Below the pieces are notes generated by a model. The model had not been told where the DNA came from. It saw nothing but the letters and a program-made list of their open reading frames with translations, and searched no databases. Source: Nemertoderma westbladi (Eukaryota > Xenacoelomorpha > Nemertodermatida > Nemertodermatidae). Taken from it: a stretch of 34,468 nucleotides of DNA. Within the stretch, counting starts at the first letter, position 1. Each line of letters opens with the position of its first letter. Below, one piece after another: positions 9,858-26,107 of this stretch. The stretch covers positions 1 to 34,468 of the forward strand of contig JAUCBJ010001483.1 in assembly GCA_032718475.1 (NCBI GenBank), in the 5' to 3' direction. The position numbers were made by a program, and so were the translations under genes.

Positions 9858-12056
9858 ATGCCAAAATCGCCAAATTTCATTTCTACTCTATTAGGATATC
9901 TACTTCTACTTCCAGTATACGGATTGGCCAATAATAACAACACTAGTGAGATCGTGGTAGTTACCGTGGCAACAGATGTTGGAACGAATGGTTACTTGCG
10001 TTACATCGAGTCAGCCCGTTACCATGGTATCCAACCCGTTGTACTAGGTGTAGGGACCCCGTGGGACGGTGGTGACGTCATACGATCGGTGGGCGGAGGC
10101 CAAAAAGTCCGACTTCTTAAGGAATTCCTCCAATCAACTAGTTCCGATTCTTTAATCTTGTTTACAGATAGTTATGACGTCATATTCCTGTCGAATTTGT
10201 CCGAAATAGTTAGGAAGTTCTACGGGTTGAATCCGACTCGGATTCTGTTCGGGGCCGAAGGGTTCTGTTGGCCGGACTCGGGATTGGCGGATAAGTACCC
10301 GGCAGTGGCCGGGCCAGGGAAACGATACCTGAATTCCGGCCTGGTGATTGGTTACTCAAAGGAGCTGAAACAATTATTGGATCTTTGGACCTACACTGAC
10401 TCAGATGACGATCAATTTTTCTACACTGCAGCCTACTTGAATTCCACATTGAGGAATTCCCTGGGAATGAATTTGGACCACAGGAGTGAAATATTTCAAA
10501 ATTTACACGGGGCTGAAGGTGACGTTGAATTGACGCTAGAGGGCGACAACGCCTTGCTGGTTAACCGCGTTACGTCAACGACACCTTGCATTCTCCATGG
10601 TAACGGATTATCCAAACAACACCTGAACACATTGTGTAATTATCTTCCTAGGAAATGGGGAGAAACTTCGGGTTGTCTTGTTTGCGCAAATGAATTTAAA
10701 TTCCCCGCCAACGTTAACGATTACCCAGTAGTGACGCTAGGCATATTCTTTACGAAGTCCACACCATTCGGTGACTTGTTTCTAGATAAGATTTCCAGTC
10801 TAGATTACCCCAGAAACCGAACGCGTCTGGTTCTCCACTTTAACTGGGCTTTCCACGAACGAATTTCCATCGACTTTGCCGATAAATACTCTGACGAGTT
10901 TCTATCGATACAAGTTATCGAGATGGTCGATGGATTGAGCGATAGTCAGACTCGATACCTGGCGTTATCGGTATGTAAACGGGACCCGCAGTGCCATTAC
11001 GTATTCCTAGTGGATAGTCAAGCGATGCTAAGCAACAATCAAACATTGAAACTACTTATTCAAACTAATATGACGATTATTAGCCCGATGTTGCGAATGT
11101 CGAACACCTTTTGGTCAAATTTCTGGGGTTCAGTTCGTCCAGACGGCTATTACCAACGTTCATTGGATTACCTTCACATCGTAAACGGTGTCAGGAAGGG
11201 TGTCTGGAATGTTGCCTATATCAACCACGCAGTACTCATCGGCAGACGCTCGGGGCTCATAGATAAACCAGATGGAGTGTTCAGTTTAGAGGGCTTCGAT
11301 TATGACATGGCTTTCTGCGGGAACTTACGTTATCGAGGACAATTTATTTACGTTACAAACTTAGAATATTACGGATATCTCATAGACAATGCTGTTGTGG
11401 TGGAATCGCGCCTGAATAATGACCTGTTCCAGGCGCAGTTAAACAAACAGGCCTGGGAGGATAAATATCTTCACCCCGAGTACAGAAAAATAGCAGCACC
11501 TCCTAACGATGTCATATCTCAACCATGCCCAGATGTTTATACATTTCCATTTGTGACCACTAGATGGTGTGAAGACATGATTGCCGAGGTTGAAAACTAT
11601 GGAGAGTGGAGTAGTGGGGGACATTATGACCTTAGACTATCTGGTGGATACGAGAATGTACCCACAGTCGATGTACATATGAAGCAAATCGGTATGGAAG
11701 ATGTCTGGCTGTACATGTTGAAGGAGTATGTACGACCGGTACAAGAGGCTATATTCACTGGTTTCTTCACGAACTCTGAAGCGATTATGAACTTTGTGGT
11801 CCGATACCATCCATCCGAGCAGGTTCTATTGCGACCGCACCATGACAGCAGCACTTACACGATCAACCTAGCCCTGAATGCGTTGGGGATGGATTACACG
11901 GGTGGCGGGGCGCGTTTTATTCGCTACAACTGTAGTGTGACCGGCCTAGCCCCAGGGTGGAGTCTCATACACCCTGGTAGATTAACCCACTACCATGAAG
12001 GTTTACCCATAACGGGAGGAGTGAGGTATATTATGGTATCTTTTGTAGACCCATAG
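9858..12056 (+). CDS. PLOD: procollagen-lysine 2-oxoglutarate 5-dioxygenase (lysyl hydroxylase), intronless
   Basis: Hydroxylates lysines in collagen in the ER. In LH3-type members it also adds galactose and glucose. The protein is 732 aa, close to human LH3 (738). The frame is open upstream to 9795, but only through non-ATG codons. The ATG at 9858 begins a clear signal peptide (hydrophobic STLLGYLLLLPVYGLA, residues about 9-24). The N-terminal glycosyltransferase domain keeps FTDSYDV (residues 102-108), FCWP, LNSG, the acidic DSDDDQFFY metal-site motif and LHGNG. A middle accessory domain follows (about 285-500). The C-terminal Fe(II)/2OG domain keeps H661 and D663 in RPHHDSS, H713 in THYHEG and R723, with the same 50- and 60-residue spacing as LH3 H667/D669/H719/R729, and the conserved SFVDP end. 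No introns interrupt it. The reading frame appears fully functional. Confidence 0.96.
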   Translation: MPKSPNFISTLLGYLLLLPVYGLANNNNTSEIVVVTVATDVGTNGYLRYIESARYHGIQPVVLGVGTPWDGGDVIRSVGGGQKVRLLKEFLQSTSSDSLILFTDSYDVIFLSNLSEIVRKFYGLNPTRILFGAEGFCWPDSGLADKYPAVAGPGKRYLNSGLVIGYSKELKQLLDLWTYTDSDDDQFFYTAAYLNSTLRNSLGMNLDHRSEIFQNLHGAEGDVELTLEGDNALLVNRVTSTTPCILHGNGLSKQHLNTLCNYLPRKWGETSGCLVCANEFKFPANVNDYPVVTLGIFFTKSTPFGDLFLDKISSLDYPRNRTRLVLHFNWAFHERISIDFADKYSDEFLSIQVIEMVDGLSDSQTRYLALSVCKRDPQCHYVFLVDSQAMLSNNQTLKLLIQTNMTIISPMLRMSNTFWSNFWGSVRPDGYYQRSLDYLHIVNGVRKGVWNVAYINHAVLIGRRSGLIDKPDGVFSLEGFDYDMAFCGNLRYRGQFIYVTNLEYYGYLIDNAVVVESRLNNDLFQAQLNKQAWEDKYLHPEYRKIAAPPNDVISQPCPDVYTFPFVTTRWCEDMIAEVENYGEWSSGGHYDLRLSGGYENVPTVDVHMKQIGMEDVWLYMLKEYVRPVQEAIFTGFFTNSEAIMNFVVRYHPSEQVLLRPHHDSSTYTINLALNALGMDYTGGGARFIRYNCSVTGLAPGWSLIHPGRLTHYHEGLPITGGVRYIMVSFVDP

Positions 12057-12515
12057 TGGATTCTTACATATATATTCGCAGTGTAATTAACAAACAGGTT
12101 ATGTTAATTATACTGAATAATTAAATCAAACTTGATACAAATATTTAATCGCTATTTACTGCGTATTTATTGTTATTGTTTGTAACAGTTGTTTATTTGT
12201 CTGTCAACGTTAATGATAAGAGTCATGGTAGACTTCATATACTGTAATACTAATATTGAGTTGGTGTATTTATAAAATTGAATTAATTTTTATTTAATAG
12301 CTACGGTCCCTAGATATGTTCCAAATAAACAACCATCTGTTGCCCCCAAGAGAGAATCTTGATAAAATAATTAATTGTACCGAATTAAATCAGTTACAAC
12401 CCTATTTAAAATTTGTTCCTTTAATTTAACACGTGGATTTATAGTTATACATAGAATATTAGTATGGAACTTATTTCAGTGTATTATAGTAAAAATGAAT
12501 ATTGAGTTTATTAAT
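12057..12515. other. 459-bp AT-rich gap between convergent genes
   Basis: Holds the 3' ends of PLOD and the BTB gene. A plus-strand AATAAA lies at 12324. On the minus strand AATAAA lies at 12512-12507, just past the BTB stop, and another near 12290. The two 3' UTRs may overlap. No other feature seen. Confidence 0.6.
12324..12329 (+). terminator. AATAAA polyadenylation signal, possible for PLOD
   Basis: Plus-strand AATAAA about 270 bases after the PLOD stop codon, in the gap between the two convergent genes. Assigned by position only. Confidence 0.35.
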
Positions 12516-14039
12516 TCAATTCTTCAAAGTAAAGACTTCGTAATCTTTGACGGTGAAGTTGGTTGTTCCCATGAGAATAGTTGACGACATCCCATTGGCT
12601 GAGTAAGTATGCGGGAATCTAGACACACTATTTCGTTGTAAGTTAGATTCGGTTGCTATGGCTAAGTCCGGTCCGGCTCCGAAAACCGGTCCCCACTTGC
12701 GGTTCCCAACACGGACTGCTGAGTCGGGGTTCTGTACCGGAAACTTTGTTGGTTTTTTACCTTCGCCGTTAACTAAAGTGAACAAGAAATTCTCGCCGGA
12801 ATGCCGGAATCCCTCTTTCTGGCCCTTCGTTGTGGACCACTCTACGTTGGAATAACCGCCGCACACAGAGTTATCCGTTCCCAAGACCACCACCATTGTG
12901 TGCAACAAATCTTTAACCCGATCATGAAACTGTTCTGCAGCGAACCCGTCCCTCGAGGCTCTGTATACGAGGTTCCATTGACACTTCTGCGCGCCATGGA
13001 ACGCCCCTATAAACCGCTGGTAGTAGGCCTTGTCTCCGCTAAGTATTTCCGAGTCGCGGAACGGTCTGTATGTGTTCCGAGGTCGGAATCTCGGGTCACC
13101 CGCGATTCGGCGCATCTCCGACGGATCTCGCTCCAACCTGAACCGCTCCAGCTCGATATCTTTAGGTACGAGTTGGGTAGGGGCCACGTCGTTATTAAAT
13201 TCATTTATATCGATTCGAAAGAAACGGATGTAAATAATGACGTCCTCCAATAATCTGCCCATATTCTCCCGATCTATGTCGCTCCATTGAGTCGGATTAT
13301 TATAGACTCCAAGCTGCTGCGTCGCCCATCGCAAAACGCAACGCCATATTTCTCCTTCATTCAAAGCAAATTCATCCATAGGAATTATATGGAGCAAGGC
13401 TTCTTTAGAGAGGCTATTCCAGGAAGTATCCGGTTGAGTGACGTAATCGCAATTATCGCAGATGAAAGCGGTGATCTTATCGATTAAGGAACTCGCGCAA
13501 GATGAGGTTGAGCCTCCATCAATGTGGGAGATTCGCATTGTAACTGTGAGGAAATAGCAGGCGTTATCAACATCCAGCATCTCCAATAAATGTTCCCCAC
13601 AAGCGGTGAAAAGGTCGGGTAATACGAGTTCTTGGGAGAGAGCCAAGCAGTGGAACAGGTTGGAGTCGGTTATGACAATATTACCGGAGTATATGTAGAT
13701 TAGGACCTCTTTGAACACCTCTGGCGTGTAATTAGGTTGAACTACTTTAAGATATTGTGGTGGATTTTGACAAAGATTGCTAAACATTTCCTTTTTATAG
13801 CGTCTATACTTTCCGCACCTGGAGTAAATAATTAACCTGTGGGCGTGGATGGGTATTTGATCTTCTCCGAGTATGAAGACCATGTCCCAGCTCTCTTGAT
13901 CCTTCATGAGATTACACAAATCGTTGATGAGTATGTCTGATTCCACTATGTCTGTTGAGGTGCGGCCAGGTTGCACGCTACCAATTTCGTTAACCCAATC
14001 CATATGGCTGCCAACTTCTTCTGTATTATATTCAGCCAT
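12516..14039 (-). CDS. BTB-BACK-TLDc domain protein, intronless
   Basis: 507 aa from an ATG at 14037-14039. The BTB/POZ domain (about 35-150) shows WDMVFILG, the IHAHRLI motif typical of BTB dimerisation and Cullin-3 binding, and YIYSG. A BACK-like helical region (about 155-275) includes EGEIWRCVLRWA. The C-terminal TLDc domain (about 330-507) shows SGDKAYYQRFIGAF, CGGYSNVEW, NFLFTLVN and ends in FTVKDYEVFTLKN. BTB-BACK proteins commonly serve as substrate adaptors for Cullin-3 ubiquitin ligases. TLDc domains occur in oxidative-stress and V-ATPase-interacting proteins such as OXR1 and NCOA7. The combination is well known in fungi and amoebae and less familiar in animals. Substrate and role are unknown. 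The gene converges with PLOD. Confidence 0.88.
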   Translation of the reverse strand: MAEYNTEEVGSHMDWVNEIGSVQPGRTSTDIVESDILINDLCNLMKDQESWDMVFILGEDQIPIHAHRLIIYSRCGKYRRYKKEMFSNLCQNPPQYLKVVQPNYTPEVFKEVLIYIYSGNIVITDSNLFHCLALSQELVLPDLFTACGEHLLEMLDVDNACYFLTVTMRISHIDGGSTSSCASSLIDKITAFICDNCDYVTQPDTSWNSLSKEALLHIIPMDEFALNEGEIWRCVLRWATQQLGVYNNPTQWSDIDRENMGRLLEDVIIYIRFFRIDINEFNNDVAPTQLVPKDIELERFRLERDPSEMRRIAGDPRFRPRNTYRPFRDSEILSGDKAYYQRFIGAFHGAQKCQWNLVYRASRDGFAAEQFHDRVKDLLHTMVVVLGTDNSVCGGYSNVEWSTTKGQKEGFRHSGENFLFTLVNGEGKKPTKFPVQNPDSAVRVGNRKWGPVFGAGPDLAIATESNLQRNSVSRFPHTYSANGMSSTILMGTTNFTVKDYEVFTLKN

Positions 14040-15758
14040 TGGAGTGTATTTTTGTACGAGTTGCTGTAGAAGGCCTACCCACTGTGTTTGGTGAATAGAC
14101 GACTAATTGCAAGATATTAGCTTTTGTGACTCCCCAATAAATTCATATGATTCCAGAACATGTATAATTTTATGATTTCATGACGACAACATAAATCTTA
14201 AAACTTTGAAAGTTATTTTCGTAACTTTGCACTACGCCATATACATACACCCATGATACACCACCCCCAAAAATTGAGAAGTTGCTAGTATTTCTTACTT
14301 ATTGCCACTTTTCTAGAATTATATTAGTTTTATACGTTTATAAAGGTGTTGTTGAAATATTTTTTGTTTCTGAAGTAGAAGGTAAAAAAACTGAAAAAAA
14401 TGATTAAAGCCAAATCAAAATAGCATGGTTTTGCATCTGCACGAGGGCATTTTATTATATTTAATAATTACAGTAGGCCTATGCTGGAACATTTTGTTAT
14501 GCATCATGTACAGTATGAATACATTGATGAATAGCTACTTACTAGTATTATTTCAAAGTATATGCATTGTTGCCCAGCTACTTATGTTTTAAACACAAGT
14601 TCCAGAATATTCTAAAGGAATAAACCGCCCATGTGAAGAATACCAGGATTTCACTTTTCGGCGACTTTTTAGTGGAATTTTATATATGAAGATTTTTCAT
14701 TTTTTTAGCTTTAGCAAATTTAGGGGTTTGGTGAAAGCTTTGAAAACTAAATTGGTGTGCATAGTTCAGTCAATCAATAGCCATTGGACTAAGTTTGTTT
14801 TCACAACATTTGGTAAAGATATCACCAATAGGTGCCTTGTTGCTATGCAAAGTCCATGTTGCTAAGGAAAGAAACATGAAGAGCATGAGATTTTTGCCAT
14901 CTACTACCAGTTAGAGCTACAATTCAATTTTGCAAACAATGAGCTTACATCCAGTAACCCCTTGTACTCTTAGAATAATTTGTTGTTGCATATAATACTG
15001 GCGTTACTATAAACAGATTTGAAACTCCGTATAAATAGTTCCTTTAAGTTGTGTGTCTGGGCTATTTAAGTCTTTATGTACCCATAACTTAAAACTGAGT
15101 CGTTCAAGACTCATGGAGCCGGATTTATGAACTGACAATGCGAATAGCGATGTCACAGGATCAGGAATTGATTTTGCGAACGTATTAGAATATATTAGTT
15201 TGCTATTATTAATATTATGTGTCATATGACAATACTATAACAAACACCCCAGTGAGATGAGTTGCAATATCGTAGTCTATAGATAACCAACCTCAATGTT
15301 ACAATGTTATCGGACTGCGAACGTTAATAAGAAATGGAGTGACTTGAATCCATTTTCTTTATTTTTATCGATAGTCCCGGTGTCCGAGTAGATACAGCGC
15401 CTGACTGCTTTCAAAATAGTGTTTGGCGGCGCAGGTACAAATCCGACTAAAGGCTGTAGAAATTTCGCACTGTCCTTACATTCCTTACTTTCTTTCCTTC
15501 TTTCCTCCCTCCCATTGCAAAAACACGATGGATGGATGTATGTATGTATGTATGTATGTATGTATATGTGTGTGCTCTACTTCGTGGCCAACTATACAAA
15601 GAAATGCATCGATTATTTGGGTTCTTATTTCGGTTATTAATTATTTAAGCGGGTTAAATTAAGCTCATGCTGTATAAAAATATCACAGGTCGATTCTCCG
15701 TGTCCCATTCTCACAAAGTTTATATTTTATTCGAGTGTTTAATATAAAGATGTATGAT
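14040..15758. other. AT-rich stretch upstream of the BTB gene, no recognised gene
   Basis: Presumably holds the BTB gene promoter. Contains a (TGTA)n microsatellite at about 15537-15564 and a 72-codon minus-strand ORF (15007-15225) that I cannot relate to any family. No convincing exons seen. Confidence 0.5.
15533..15572. repeat. (ATGT)n microsatellite
   Basis: About seven tandem ATGT units with flanking GATG and TGTG variants. Confidence 0.9.
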
Positions 15759-16052
15759 TAAAGTAAAGTAAAGTAAAGGAAAAGTACATTTTCTTCGGCC
15801 GCTAGGCCAGGGATAACGCACAAAGTCTGACGACTTATTTCCAGTGCGGTCCCCCAGAACTTTACTCCCCAGAGGAAACTCCAGTACTCATTTAGCTACC
15901 ACTTAAGGTTGCAAGGCAGAGATGCGCCCTGGCTGGTCCCTTTAAAGCATTCGTGCCGAAACCAAAACTGCCCTGGACAATGTGAGGATCGAACCCACGA
16001 CCTACGGGAGATGTGAATTCAATGCGACCACTACACCAAGGTGGAACCTTTT
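15759..16052 (-). mobile_element. tRNA-derived SINE, about 290 bp
   Basis: Reading on the minus strand, the head carries perfect RNA polymerase III promoter boxes: box A TGGTGTAGTGG (16038-16028) and box B GGTTCGATCC (15995-15986), 32 bases apart, as in a tRNA gene. A body of about 200 bp unrelated to tRNA follows, ending in a short TTTAC-type tail at 15785-15759. There is no intact tRNA cloverleaf and no discernible target-site duplication. Family not identified. Confidence 0.8.
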
Positions 16053-17065
16053 TTATTTATTTAGACCTTTTTTTCTATTTATTTATTTAGAGATTATTTA
16101 TTGATTAAAAATTAAATAGTGTATAAATATGTAATATTCCCTCACGCAACCTCAACTTTGCCTATGGTAGTGAATGGGGAAGGATTTTCTCTGTATCATA
16201 GCAACGTTGTATAATTATTTAACTCTAGCTAGCTGGGAAGACAGGTAGACAGGTAGCAAGCTGGCTGGAGTGAGTAAATCCAACGGATGGAGGAGTGGGG
16301 GGGGGGGGGGGGGGGGGGGGGGCATGTCTGTTGCGAACTCCGAACTTGTCATTAATTCTGCTTTCTCCAAGGCTGCATTGTATGGAGGGAGAGGTTTACA
16401 TATTGATTGCTATTGATATTTGATTTGGGGATTAGATTATCATTTAGTTTTTTGGTTTTGTTGTCTTATAGAAGACGGTCTTCTTATAGCCAGCTTGCTG
16501 GCTTTCTAGTGGGTGCACTACAGTTCCAGGTCTAACCTGGCTATCTAATCTGTATATATTAGGCATACAGCGCACTTAAATGGTAATTTAACATAAGCCT
16601 AAAATAATATTGAACTGCCTGGAGGTAATAATACAGCAAGTAGGAACCACGCTGTACTAGGGCTTAGGCTACAAACAAATTATACAAACAAATTTGCTAT
16701 CGCTGTGTCTACTCTTCTGTTTTACTTACAGTATTATGTATGCACTATATGTTGGCCTCTATATTTGTTTTTCTCCTCCATTTGGGGGTGTTCGTACATT
16801 GCCAGTGGTGGCAGAGCAATGTTTTTGCGTCCTTTTTATATGCTGGGGCCAATTTTGAGAAAGGAAAAACTTTGTTACGTTAGGTACATATCGCAACATT
16901 GAACATTGGAATGCTAAAGCCCGCTCAGCCGTATGTTTGAGGCCTATTAATTATATCTATAATCTATGCGGTAAGTTTTAACCACCCCACCCGCCTCATC
17001 ACTGTGCAGTGTGCACTGTACTAGGCCGGACCTCCAGTGGAATTGTATGCTTTAAATACTTTAAC
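16053..17065. other. noncoding stretch with a G26 tract, no recognised gene
   Basis: Holds a homopolymer G run and a 12-bp inverted repeat (AGCAAGCTGGCT at 16255 and its complement at 16488) around it. No coding pattern seen. Confidence 0.5.
16297..16322 (+). repeat. poly-G tract, 26 bases
   Basis: Uninterrupted G26. Likely G-quadruplex forming, and its length is prone to sequencing error. Confidence 0.9.
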
Positions 17066-17745
17066 ACTACTACTACTACAGTACTAGAATCGACATGCTG
17101 CATTGCAGCTGCATTTTTAAGACTGCTGTGCCGGCTTGACGATAAGATTGCGCCGCCACAAATCCCCCATGACATTTGCTAGATCATCCGCATCTTCAAG
17201 GCCAGTGTCCTTTAAGATGCGTCTCAAGAAAGTCATGGGCTGTCCACCATGCTTATTCACTCCATGAGGCTGCCAAAGCACAAGATTATGCACTGGCTGG
17301 TCCTCACGACGAAAGCAATATCCTGCAAAGCGGAGGAGACTTTGTTCTTGTGTCAAGCTTTGGGGAACCAATGAGACACCTCCAATGTTATATAGTGTCT
17401 GGTTGGAGATGTGTGCATTGTACTTGACACAATGAACCCGGCGTAGCATTCTTGTGAATGTGCCATCCAGAGATTTGGTGTCCTCAGCAGTTAGAGCCCA
17501 GCATGGACTCCCATAGAGGAGTACTGGAACTACTGCTGCTCTAAATAATCGAACCGTTTTCCTATTTATTCTGTGTGACTTCAAATCCTGGAAAGCCCAT
17601 TCAAGGCTGCCCATGCCTTTCCCTTACGTATTCGAAGGTCCTCACCTGGCTTTCGGATCAATGATCCCAGGTAACATAAGTCGTCCACATGCTCAAGGCC
17701 TCAAGCATACCATCCTTTGAGCTTATGCTTATACAATCAGACACT
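17066..17745 (-). mobile_element. LINE copy A, 5'-truncated, 3' part only
   Basis: Minus-strand copy of the non-LTR family seen again at 25471-27539 and 29171-29506. It encodes the region after the reverse transcriptase catalytic core, including GGQPMTFLRRILKDTGLEDA, and ends in a (TAG)n-type tail at about 17066-17080. It is more diverged than copies B and C. The insertion lies in the 3' flank of the CSK-like gene. Confidence 0.85.
17117..17614 (-). pseudogene. fragment of LINE reverse transcriptase C-terminal region (copy A)
   Basis: 165 codons matching the C-terminal part of copy C's ORF, with a changed C-terminus (copy A ends PAQQS, copy C PAQHS) and a truncated 5' end. Not functional alone. 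Confidence 0.85.
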
Positions 17746-19240
17746 TCATGCTCTCAATACGGTGGGATGGTATTATAGTTGTCCGTTGTATACTATAGTG
17801 TACCTACATGCCCACGGGTTTCGTATAATCTTTACCGACTATTTACAAATTAAGGAGTACATGTAATTATAACCAAAACAATAAACGAGTGTACAGCACA
17901 GGTTGCATTCTACTGGAAGTCTGTCGTCGATTAATTTAACTATCTCGTATTCGGCCAGTTCACAAATAAATAAATAAATACAATTGTAAAAATACTGTAT
18001 AATAAATAATACTGGAGCTCTTATTATGTTAAGAGATATCCAATGGAGGTGGATATTTAATATCGTAATAAAATGAGTTTACGATTGCGAATTCTATAAT
18101 AATTAGAATCTCCGATGCAAATCAAATAATCGACAATAAATATACATTTATTTCAAGCCATGTTAACATCCACCGGCGGCACCGCGGTGTAACGCAAACT
18201 CTACAGACACGGCGTACTGATCCGAGTGGTAGAACGTAGTGGATTCATGAATAAGGCCACGATGATAACGATAACAACAGTGAACTGATTGTAAAGTACT
18301 TTGCGCAACAACTTACAGAACATTACGAAACGAATGACAATGAAAAACTGCGTGTTCTTGAAAATGTTGGGCTGTAATCACTAAATTACTGCTGTAATGA
18401 ATTTGCTACGTTGTAACTTAGAGAGATAAGTTTTTTTATAAATTAAACTCATAATAAACTCTTTAAATACACGTAGTTCATCGGTATTAACAGTTGGGCA
18501 TTAATTGTACCACTTTAAGTACATGAGATACATCTTAATATCTATCGTAATCAGCAGATATATTTATATATGAAACTACCATAATAATGAATAGTTCCAT
18601 GCGGTTACCTTACCGCGCATAATGGTGGATGTGAACATGGCTTCAGACATTACTTACCAACTGATTTGTAATGAAATGAAAGTCACAGAAAGTAAGAATA
18701 CCCTACTTTGCATAATAGATAAAAATTCAAAAGTGGCCTAAATCTAGTTTAGAAAGGCCACCGAGACAATGGTTTACTGATATGAATTAGCTAAAATGGT
18801 AGGTGTATGTACATACAAGTTTATAGGCACCGAAACAGAATAATTTGGTCATTTGAATGAATACAAGAAATCGACTATGTTCCGTCTATAACTAATAGCA
18901 ATAATCTGTCATCTATGATTATTTTGGATTTATGGTTAGGGGTCATCAATACTGGTAAGGCGAGTCCATGAGTTGGAGCTATTTTGTGATAATTTTATGA
19001 CCAAGTATTGCAGTCTGTGGTATTTCACATAAAACAATCAGATGTGCAGCCCATTGTGGATGACCCCTTACCCTTAATCAACATTTCAAGGCTTATTATT
19101 TAAATAAGTATTTTAGTAAGAACACTAAATAAAATATATTTGATTATAAAAACTAGGAACGATGTGACGTAACAATCTCGCTGTATAAAAATGGCATGAT
19201 GGAATGTTCGCTACTGTTGGTTGTTGTTGTATATTAATTA
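17746..19240. other. 3' flank of the CSK-like gene, AT-rich
   Basis: Contains the putative 3' UTR of the kinase next to 19240 and a 153-bp element bounded by inverted repeats. No coding pattern otherwise. Confidence 0.5.
18927..19079. repeat. 153-bp element with 21-bp imperfect inverted repeats (MITE-like)
   Basis: Ends at 18927-18947 and 19059-19079 are inverted copies matching at 18 of 21 positions, including a perfect AGGGGTCATC core. No target-site duplication is evident. It could be a small MITE or a fold-back structure. Confidence 0.4.
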
Positions 19241-25470
<6,230 letters not shown>

Positions 25471-26107
25471 ACTACTACTACTAGGATCGGCATGCTGCAT
25501 TGCAGCTGCATTTTTAAGAATGCTGTGCCGGCTTGTCAACAAAATTGCACCACCACAACTCCCAATCACCCATGACATTTGCTAGATCATCCGCATCTTT
25601 AAGGCCAGTGTCCTTTAAGATGCGTCTCAAGAAAGTCATGGGCTGTCCACCATGCTTATTCACTCCATGAGGCTGCCAAAGTACAAGATTATGCACTGGC
25701 TGGTCCTCACGGCGAAAGCAATGTCCTGCAAAACGGAGGCGATTTTGTTCTAGTGTCAAGCTTGGCGGAACCAATGAGACACCTCCAATGTTATATAGTG
25801 TCTGGTTGGAGATGTGTGCATTGTACTTGACACAATGAACCCGGCGTAGCATTCTTGTGAATGTGCCATCCAGAGATTTGGTGTCCTCAGCAGTTAGAGC
25901 CCAGCATGGACTCCCGTAGAGGAGTACTGGAACTACTGCTGCTCTAAATAATCGGACCTAAAGTTTCCGATTAATTCTCGGTGACTTCCAAATCCTGGAA
26001 AGCCTATTCAAGGCTGCCCATGCCTTTCCCTTACGTATTCGAAGGTCCACACCTGACTTCCGGATCCATGATCCCAGGTAACAGAAGTCGTCCACATGCT
26101 CAAGCAT
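25471..26107 (-). mobile_element. LINE copy B, 5'-truncated
   Basis: Nearly identical to the 3' part of copy C. Starts at the MLEHVDDFCYLGSW region and ends in a (TAG)n tail at 25482-25471. It carries at least one disabling change: a lysine codon of copy C (AAG) is a TAG stop here near 25958. Its truncated 5' end abuts the tail of copy C with no spacer. Confidence 0.9.

Noticed and set aside
12658-13487. Plus-strand ORFs of up to 150 codons over the BTB gene
   Set aside because: Antisense shadows of the BTB-BACK-TLDc coding sequence with no domain signal.
15007-15225. 72-codon minus-strand ORF
   Set aside because: No recognised motif, AT-rich surroundings and no supporting neighbours. Could be real, but I cannot support it.
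15959-16045. functional tRNA gene on the minus strand
   Set aside because: Boxes A and B are present, but I could not close an acceptor stem and the sequence continues into a SINE body and tail.
16705-16902. 65-codon hydrophobic plus-strand ORF
   Set aside because: Short, isolated, in AT-rich DNA where hydrophobic frames arise by chance.
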